From Paludibacteraceae bacterium (lineage in GTDB: Bacteria > Bacteroidota > Bacteroidia > Bacteroidales > Paludibacteraceae), in NCBI GenBank assembly GCA_023227695.1, contig JALNVE010000074.1, positions 1 through 11,377 of the forward strand: a stretch of 11,377 nucleotides of DNA. Reading direction: 5' to 3'. A program made the translations under genes and the position numbers. Positions 6,650 to 11,377 of the stretch are shown piece by piece. The notes below the pieces were generated by a model, which had not been told where the DNA came from, did not search any database, and saw nothing but the letters and a program-made list of their open reading frames with translations. Every line of letters begins with the position of its first letter. Positions within the stretch are counted from its first letter, which is position 1.

Positions 6650-8854
6650 ATGATGACAAGACTCAATACTAGAAAAAGAGATAAAAAGAAAGATTTCGAA
6701 AACATGAAATCTTCGCACAAAAATGGACAATTACGAAAGAAAGACATTCTAAGAAGTGTTGTTGAATTATTCCAAAAGGAACCCGATAAATTCTTTAACT
6801 ACAAACAAGTTTCTGCTCAAGTAGGATTAAAAACGATGGCACAGAAACAGCAACTAGTGACCATGCTCACCAAACTAGTTGACGAAGATTTCTTATTGGA
6901 ACCTACGATAGGAAAATATAAATACAACGGAAGGAACGGTTCTATTGTTGGTACGTTGGAAAGAAAGAAAGGCGGCAAAATTTACCTTATACCAGAAGAT
7001 GGAGGGGATGAAATCTTCATCTTGGATAAGTACATGAACAAAGCAATTGTAGGCGACAAGGTAAGAGTCAGACTTTTTGCTAAAAGGCATAACCAAGCCG
7101 ACCTGGAAGGCCAAGTAGTGGAGGTGATTCAACGCGCCCACAACACATTTGTAGGCAAACTGCAAGTCTCCAAAGACTATGCTTTCCTCTGCCTTGAGAA
7201 CCGCATGCTGAACAACGATATATTTATTCCAAAAGATAAAATAAACGGAGGAAAAAACGGAGACAAGGCTGTTGTAAGAATAACAGATTGGCCTGACCGC
7301 GACAGAAACCCTGTTGGAGAAGTCCTCGAGATACTAGGTTCTGTGGGCGATAATAACGCCGAAATGAACGCCATCCTTGTTGAATTTGGATTACCCTACT
7401 CTTATCCTAAAGAGATTGAGGATTTTGCTAACACAATACCTGATGAAATCAGCAAAGATGAAATCGCAAAACGTATCGATTGTAGGGAGACAACCACTTT
7501 TACCATCGACCCTAAAGATGCAAAAGACTTTGACGATGCCCTTTCAATCCGTAAGCTAAGCAACGGCAACTGGGAGATTGGCGTACACATTGCTGATGTG
7601 ACCCATTATGTAAACGTTGGCGATTTGATTAACATCGAGGCAGAAAAGAGAGCAACTTCCATCTACCTTGTAGATAGAACAATCCCAATGTTGCCAGAAC
7701 GCCTTTCTAACCAAATATGCTCTTTACGCCCTGACGAAGACAAGCTTTGCCACACCGTTCTCTTTGAGATGAACGACGATGCAACGGTTATCAATTATAA
7801 GATAGCTCATACGGTGATTCGTTCCGACCGTAGATTCACTTACGAAGAAGCACAGGATATCATTGAGAAGAAAGAAGGCGATCTCTGTACCGAGCTTCTC
7901 ACACTCGATGCTTTAGCAAAGAAGTTGAGAGAAGAGCGATTTAAGAATGGAGCCATTGCCTTTGAACGCTCTGAAGTAAAATTTGAAATCGACGAGAAAG
8001 GAAAACCAATCAGCGTTTATTTCAAAGAATCAAAGGATGCAAACAAACTGATTGAGGAATTCATGCTATTGGCCAACAAGACAGTGGCAAAACACATAGG
8101 CAAAACAGAGGGCAAAACAAAACCAAAGACCTTTGTTTATCGTATACACGATTTGCCAGATCCTGATAAACTTGCCAACTTATCAGCATTCATTAGTCGT
8201 TTCGGTTACAAGGTCAAGACAATGGGAAAGAACAAAGAGGTATCTACTTCCATCAACAACCTATTGGACGAGGTTCAAGGAAAGAAGGAGCAGAACTTGA
8301 TCGAGACTATCACCATCCGTTCTATGGCAAAAGCCATTTACTCTACCGACAACATTGGTCACTACGGATTGGCATTCGAGTTCTACACTCACTTCACCTC
8401 CCCTATCCGTCGTTATCCGGACATGATGGTACACCGTCTGTTGGACCGTTATGCAGAGGGTGGCAACAGTGCAAACAGAGATATGTTCGAAGAACTCTGC
8501 CAGCACAGTTCTGAAATGGAACAAATAGCAGCCAACGCCGAACGTGCTTCTGTGAAGTACAAACAAGTTGAGTTTATGAGCGATAAGATCGGAAAGATTT
8601 ATGATGGTGTTATCTCCGGCATTCAAGAATGGGGTATCTATGTTGAATTATTAGAAAACAAATGCGAAGGCATGATTCCTATTCGCGATTTGGATGATGA
8701 TTTCTATATATTCGACGAGAAAGAATATTGCTTGATTGGCCGCAAGCACAAACAGAAATACCAGTTGGGCGACGAGGTCGTTGTTCGTATCGCAAAAGCA
8801 AACCTCGAAAAGAAACAACTAGACTTTGAACTTATTGAAAAGAAATTGTCTTAG
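6650..8854 (+). CDS. rnr: Ribonuclease R
   Basis: Processive 3'-to-5' exoribonuclease of the RNB (RNase II/R) family that degrades structured RNA, active in mRNA decay and RNA quality control. The 734 residues show the full layout. A basic start is followed by a winged-helix N-terminal region (about 26-90), two cold-shock OB domains (about 95-230) and the RNB catalytic domain with TIDPKDAKDFDDA (metal-binding D287, D293, D295, D296). The HFTSPIRRYPD motif is at 581-591 and the S1 domain is about 648-730. D295 corresponds by alignment to the key aspartate of E. coli RNase R. Two consecutive ATGs open the frame; I take the first. No lysine-rich tail follows the S1 domain, unlike in E. coli. It is alone on its strand, divergent from the LD-carboxypeptidase gene. 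Confidence 0.97.
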   Translation: MMTRLNTRKRDKKKDFENMKSSHKNGQLRKKDILRSVVELFQKEPDKFFNYKQVSAQVGLKTMAQKQQLVTMLTKLVDEDFLLEPTIGKYKYNGRNGSIVGTLERKKGGKIYLIPEDGGDEIFILDKYMNKAIVGDKVRVRLFAKRHNQADLEGQVVEVIQRAHNTFVGKLQVSKDYAFLCLENRMLNNDIFIPKDKINGGKNGDKAVVRITDWPDRDRNPVGEVLEILGSVGDNNAEMNAILVEFGLPYSYPKEIEDFANTIPDEISKDEIAKRIDCRETTTFTIDPKDAKDFDDALSIRKLSNGNWEIGVHIADVTHYVNVGDLINIEAEKRATSIYLVDRTIPMLPERLSNQICSLRPDEDKLCHTVLFEMNDDATVINYKIAHTVIRSDRRFTYEEAQDIIEKKEGDLCTELLTLDALAKKLREERFKNGAIAFERSEVKFEIDEKGKPISVYFKESKDANKLIEEFMLLANKTVAKHIGKTEGKTKPKTFVYRIHDLPDPDKLANLSAFISRFGYKVKTMGKNKEVSTSINNLLDEVQGKKEQNLIETITIRSMAKAIYSTDNIGHYGLAFEFYTHFTSPIRRYPDMMVHRLLDRYAEGGNSANRDMFEELCQHSSEMEQIAANAERASVKYKQVEFMSDKIGKIYDGVISGIQEWGIYVELLENKCEGMIPIRDLDDDFYIFDEKEYCLIGRKHKQKYQLGDEVVVRIAKANLEKKQLDFELIEKKLS

Positions 8855-8889
8855 AAGTTGTTTCTATTTTCGATAAACTTTTTTGCATA

Positions 8890-8906
8890 AAAACCAATGT
8901 GGTTTT
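8890..8906 (+). terminator. Small hairpin after rnr
   Basis: AAAACCA-ATG-TGGTTTT is a perfect 7-base stem with a 3-base loop, 35 bases after the rnr stop. Its 3' arm supplies a short T run, followed by a T-rich stretch. It is a plausible but weak intrinsic terminator. Confidence 0.45.
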
Positions 8907-8918
8907 CGTTGATTCTTT

Positions 8919-9037
8919 GAGTGTTTTTCCCATTTCTAACGATTTCATTCGTCAGATAGCTCACTATCTTTCTCGAAAAATCCCTAAAATGGTCAATTGT
9001 CATCTCAAATAATCTAACGATAAAATTAAAAAAGCTT
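8919..9037 (+). repeat. Intergenic 3'-flank repeat, copy A (after rnr)
   Basis: Diverged copy of the element found at 3853-3973 on the other strand. The core at 8951-8974 reads GTCAGATAGCTC then ACTATCTTTCTC. Similarity continues through an ATCTCAAA block (9002-9009) and an AAATT...AGCTT block near 9023-9037. The core folds as AGATAG-CTCA-CTATCT (8954-8969). Like the other copy it follows a gene in the same orientation. It fills most of the 245-base gap before the next gene, where I see no clear promoter. Confidence 0.6.
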
Positions 9038-9099
9038 CGTAATTAAAGGAAGGCTTGTAAACACTCTTTCTCTTAATTATAACTTATACATCAACTATT

Positions 9100-9945
9100 A
9101 TGAAGATTACAAAAAGCATTTATTTCTGCCTTCTGGTCGTTCTTTTGTCTGGATGCGGAAACAACAAAAACGATTGGGGGAATATGCGTCTCTCAGGAAA
9201 AGTGAAACAGATCATCGAACTTCAATATATTGCTGAGATGAAATTCGGCAAACCTGAAAAGGGAGACCTTTACAGAGAAGATGGTTGGGATCAGATATTC
9301 GTATTCAACGACAAAGGTTACTTTGAGAAGATAACTCAAATGAATCAGGTAAGTGATGAAGTTGGTTACTCTGAATACAAGTACGACAAAAACAACAGAT
9401 TGACTTTGGTGTCAGCTTACGATGCAGAGGGTGGAATAAGCGACAAGGCCACCTACACTTACGACAAAGACAACAGATTGACCCAAATTATCTCATTCAA
9501 CAACACTGATAATATCACAGGTTCTACTCTTTACGAGTATAACAAGGATATTGTCACCATATCTTCCTACAGTGCTAGAGGTGCTCTTAAAAACAAAGCT
9601 GTTCAAAAAATGAGCAGTAAAAATTTCCCTAGCGAAACGAAAGTTTATGGACCCGAAAACAATCTGGTCAATCACAGAAAAGAGAAATACAATAGCGACG
9701 GATTATTAGAGAGCTTGATCGTTTTCTTTCCAGAAGACGGTTCTGTCATCATGAACATTAAGTTGAAATATGATGACAAAGGTAATCTAATCAAAAAAGA
9801 GGGAACTGATGAAAATGGGCAACCCTTTCTTCCAACCCGTTATGAATACAAATTCGATGAAAAGGGCAATTGGGTAGAGAAGATCGAATACGAAGGAGAC
9901 AAGCCTACATTCATCACAGAAAGACAAATCGAATATTTCAAATAA
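9100..9945 (+). CDS. Lipoprotein of about eight YD-like repeats, function unknown
   Basis: A 281-residue predicted lipoprotein: the hydrophobic signal ends in LLSGC, giving lipidated C19. The mature part from about residue 68 is a tandem array with a period near 26 residues. Units begin near 68, 93, 119, 145, 170, 195, 222 and 250, with the shared core Y-x-YD-x-x-(N/G)-x-L and a charged turn, best seen in YKYDKNNRLT and YTYDKDNRLT. This resembles RHS/YD or related beta-hairpin repeats, but the protein is far too short for an RHS toxin and has no visible C-terminal effector domain. It ends with a FDEKGNW unit. It probably binds something at the cell surface or in the periplasm, but no substrate can be named. 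An Imm63-like gene follows after 64 bases. Confidence 0.85.
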   Translation: MKITKSIYFCLLVVLLSGCGNNKNDWGNMRLSGKVKQIIELQYIAEMKFGKPEKGDLYREDGWDQIFVFNDKGYFEKITQMNQVSDEVGYSEYKYDKNNRLTLVSAYDAEGGISDKATYTYDKDNRLTQIISFNNTDNITGSTLYEYNKDIVTISSYSARGALKNKAVQKMSSKNFPSETKVYGPENNLVNHRKEKYNSDGLLESLIVFFPEDGSVIMNIKLKYDDKGNLIKKEGTDENGQPFLPTRYEYKFDEKGNWVEKIEYEGDKPTFITERQIEYFK

Positions 9946-9950
9946 AAAAT

Positions 9951-9991
9951 ATATAGTCAGGCAATCTGTTCATAGTTCTGCCTGACTATAT
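9951..9991. terminator. Strong hairpin between the YD-repeat lipoprotein and the immunity-like gene
   Basis: ATATAGTCAGGCA (9951-9963) pairs perfectly with TGCCTGACTATAT (9979-9991), a 13-base stem with a 15-base loop, 5 bases after the lipoprotein stop. The A6 run is on its 5' side, so the T tract of a textbook terminator appears on the minus strand; in the plus direction it is followed by GGCATTCTT. It probably protects or terminates the lipoprotein mRNA. Confidence 0.6.
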
Positions 9992-10009
9992 GGCATTCTT
10001 ACAAACAAT

Positions 10010-10177
10010 ATGAACATTTCATCTGAAAAAATAACCAAACAGATATTCTCCCTAGTACAAAAAATCAATGCACCAAAAGACTTTCTTCCCATAGAATACA
10101 TACAAGGAAGAGAGGGATTATTCTTTGAAGCAGATGATTTCGGAAAGATTCATTTCATCTCAACAACAAAAAATTAA
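10010..10177 (+). CDS. N-terminal piece of a frameshifted Imm63-like immunity protein
   Basis: A 55-residue frame ending at a TAA just after an A6 run. I read it as the missing front of the next reading frame rather than as a separate gene. Its segment KINAPKDFLPIEYIQGREG (19-37), then FEADDFGKIHF (39-49), resembles the start of Imm63-family proteins as I remember them: a lysine/Ile-rich helix, LP followed by a short turn, then an acidic strand and GYHY-like strand. The stop at 10175 is in this frame only. Adding one A to the run would join it directly to the frame continuing past 10201. No convincing ribosome-binding site is seen before the ATG, and the strong hairpin ends 18 bases upstream. 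A genuine stand-alone small protein cannot be excluded. Confidence 0.6.
   Translation: MNISSEKITKQIFSLVQKINAPKDFLPIEYIQGREGLFFEADDFGKIHFISTTKN
10168..10174 (+). other. Slippery A-run at the frame break (A-AAA-AAT then TAA)
   Basis: In the upstream frame the bases read ACA AAA AAT TAA. A-AAA-AAT fits the X-XXY-YYZ pattern for -1 slippage, and the stop follows at once. A -1 shift here continues into LNGDLKEERM and the downstream protein. It may be a programmed site, a variable homopolymer, a fixed mutation or a sequencing error. Confidence 0.5.
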
Positions 10178-10200
10178 ACGGGGATTTAAAAGAAGAACGT

Positions 10201-10965
10201 ATGTCGACCTACGACTTGGATACGTTTCTGTTTTGGACATTTCGTCAGATAACACTTTTAATGGGAGCCATTTATCAAAGCTCTAATCCAAAGACAAAAG
10301 AAGACCCCAGAAGATTAATTTTCGACAAGCAAAAAGAATTTCTCGGACAATTGAAACATGTATGGAGAATGCAGATTCAAGATGAGCAGGACAGGTTGCT
10401 CAAAGAATATCCTTTTTCTGATAGCATCGGAAACTATTGCAACCACATGGACATAAACTACATACGCGTATGCAATTGTTCTGCTGACGACCTTAAAAAG
10501 GTCATATCAGAATATCTCCATCTCTATTTCAAAAATGAGGTTCAAAAACCAGTTTTGACAATCTATAGCGAAAGTTCATACCAATTTGTCATCCTACTTG
10601 ACAAAAACATGAATCTTAATAGAATATTACAATTAACCCACTTCATCGCACTTTCAGCAGAAAAAATAACATCATGCGCATATTTAACATTGGAATCAAA
10701 AGAAGAAAGAGAAAGAGTCTGCATTTTTAAAAAAGAAGGCAATCCTGACTATGATTCCATCTTTTTGCAGGTAGGAATTGACACTTTCAGAATTTCAATC
10801 GCAGCTATTGATCCAAATTCGCAGATCAAACTTATCAAAAACAAGCAAAATGATAGATATATGATCATCCCTGATTCTCCAAGAGCAGAATACGAAACAG
10901 GTGTTTGGGACAAAGACAAATTAGACAATTACTCCTTTACAAACCCTATCATAATAACCCCTTAG
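10201..10965 (+). CDS. Imm63-like immunity protein, main part, with extra C-terminal domain
   Basis: The first 75 residues match the Imm63 immunity-protein pattern as I recall it: DLDxFLFWTF (5-14), a helix ITLLMGAIYQ, then EDPRRLIFDKQKEFLGQL (34-51), W55, and LLKEYPFSD (66-74). These correspond to the family's DLDELLYWVF, DFRRxxFxKQxELLGxI and PFDD positions. Residues about 85-254 form a further alpha/beta region that I do not recognise, so the protein is longer than I remember for the family. The frame is open for 21 codons before this ATG, and LNGDLKEER just upstream continues the family pattern, so the ATG may be internal and the true N-terminus lies in the 10010-10177 frame. An AAAAGAAGAA stretch could still allow initiation here. 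Immunity proteins bind and block a cognate toxin; no toxin gene lies in the window. Confidence 0.65.
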   Translation: MSTYDLDTFLFWTFRQITLLMGAIYQSSNPKTKEDPRRLIFDKQKEFLGQLKHVWRMQIQDEQDRLLKEYPFSDSIGNYCNHMDINYIRVCNCSADDLKKVISEYLHLYFKNEVQKPVLTIYSESSYQFVILLDKNMNLNRILQLTHFIALSAEKITSCAYLTLESKEERERVCIFKKEGNPDYDSIFLQVGIDTFRISIAAIDPNSQIKLIKNKQNDRYMIIPDSPRAEYETGVWDKDKLDNYSFTNPIIITP

Positions 10966-11041
10966 CTACAAGAAGAACGACAAACAGGATAACTTGGCTG
11001 CCCTAAAAGCATACAAAGTGCCAAATCCTTCACCTTTACTG
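10966..11041. other. Short intergenic stretch
   Basis: Between the convergent Imm63-like frame and the ferredoxin remnant. No terminator hairpin with a T tract is visible. One plus-strand frame stays open to 11092 but has no start codon and no recognisable sequence. Confidence 0.4.
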
Positions 11042-11173
11042 TTATTCATCCTTAATCGCTTGCACCGGGCACGAATCGGCATCCTCGTTTAGTTCAAAAA
11101 CATGAGGAAATTTGCCAATATGCCCCTCACAAAAAAACAACGCAATCTCAGTTATCCACATTTTTTTGGCCAT
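11042..11173 (-). pseudogene. Shrunken ferredoxin remnant missing most cluster cysteines
   Basis: A 43-residue frame that aligns without gaps to the front of a small single-cluster ferredoxin: MAKKMWITE, then the cluster loop, then PHVFELNE (18 to 30 region), and finally DADSCPVQAIKDE, the classic C-terminal end. In the loop the four usual positions carry L11, C15 (near the second position), H18 and F22 where Cys is expected, so only one loop Cys plus C35 remain. About 20 residues that normally separate FELxE from the last CP motif are absent. It therefore cannot hold a normal [4Fe-4S] cluster. The frame is intact from ATG to TAA, so it may be a decayed gene still in frame or a cluster-free relative. 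The IS end lies 85 bases upstream. Confidence 0.55.
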
Positions 11174-11276
11174 AATTCTTTATTTTATAATAAAACTGAC
11201 TATAAACTCAAACAAAAGGGATTTTGTTCACCAACCTAGTCCCTTTATAATATCATAATGTCACGTCCTGAAATAG

Positions 11277-11297
11277 CGTTACAACAAAAAAGTAACG
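11277..11297 (+). promoter_or_regulatory. Hairpin before the transposase start
   Basis: CGTTAC (11277-11282) and GTAACG (11292-11297) form a perfect 6-base stem around an A-rich 9-base loop, ending 3 bases before the transposase ATG. It could mask the ribosome-binding site in read-through transcripts. Confidence 0.4.
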
Positions 11298-11300
11298 AAT

Positions 11301-11377
11301 ATGAAAGGAAAAGAAAGACAGTACGTTAGACGTTCACAAAAAGACTACCCGATGAGCTTTAAGCTTGCGGTAGTAAG
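11301..11377 (+). CDS. IS3-family transposase OrfA, N-terminus only
   Basis: The 25 visible residues, MKGKERQYVRRSQKDYP then MSFKLAVV, match the start of the helix-turn-helix OrfA proteins of Bacteroidetes IS3-family elements as I recall them (QYVRRxQKDYxMSFKLxVV). OrfA binds the element ends; the catalytic DDE part normally comes from OrfB by -1 frameshifting, which lies beyond the right edge. The frame is open at the window end, so completeness is unknown. Recognition rests on a short stretch. Confidence 0.65.
   Translation, partial: MKGKERQYVRRSQKDYPMSFKLAVV

Larger units (their letters stand above)
11259..11377 (+). mobile_element. Left end of an IS3-family insertion sequence (cut by window edge)
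   Basis: A presumed terminal repeat starts at the TG at 11259 (TGTCACGTCCTGAAATAGCG), followed 42 bases later by the start of an OrfA-type transposase. The right end and target duplication are outside the window, so the exact boundary is a guess. Confidence 0.55.

Noticed and set aside
6468..6659. 63-residue minus-strand frame overlapping the rnr start
   Set aside because: Lies in the divergent promoter region, overlaps both promoter boxes and has no recognisable sequence; hydrophobicity comes from AT-rich codons.
10958..11092. Plus-strand frame reading KKNDKQDNLAALKAYK and further, possible broken gene tail
   Set aside because: No start codon, no recognisable family, and its second half lies opposite the ferredoxin remnant.
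1..11377. CRISPR array, tRNA or rRNA genes
   Set aside because: No regularly spaced identical repeats and no cloverleaf or rRNA-like stretch was seen on either strand.

Overview
The window looks like chromosomal DNA from a Bacteroidales bacterium (Bacteroides/Prevotella relatives). Four things point there: the etfB-etfA-acyl-CoA dehydrogenase gene order and protein sequences, promoter -7 boxes matching the Bacteroidetes TAnnTTTG consensus, short lipoprotein signal peptides, and an IS3-type transposase start of a kind I know from Bacteroidetes. The genus cannot be fixed from the sequence alone.

Left part (1-3533, minus strand): an operon read etfB, etfA, acyl-CoA dehydrogenase, the last cut by the left edge. 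The dehydrogenase oxidises an acyl-CoA and passes electrons to the EtfAB flavoprotein. Upstream (3534-3971) lie a good promoter, two candidate operator palindromes and the 3' flank of radA.

Middle (3972-8854): a minus-strand pair, a lipoprotein S66 LD-carboxypeptidase followed 24 bases later by radA (recombination/repair ATPase). The pair diverges from rnr (RNase R, plus strand), with an identical TATCTTTG box facing each way. The 3' flanks of radA and rnr carry two diverged copies of one roughly 120-base element, each in the same orientation as the gene it follows and with a conserved small hairpin.

Right part (8855-11377) is accessory in character. It holds a lipoprotein built of about eight 26-residue YD-like repeats, a hairpin, then an Imm63-like immunity gene split by a frameshift at an A6 run. 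After that come a shrunken ferredoxin remnant lacking most cluster cysteines (minus strand) and the left end of an IS3-family element that runs off the window. The split immunity gene with no toxin beside it, the decayed ferredoxin and the IS suggest a small turnover hotspot next to conserved housekeeping genes.
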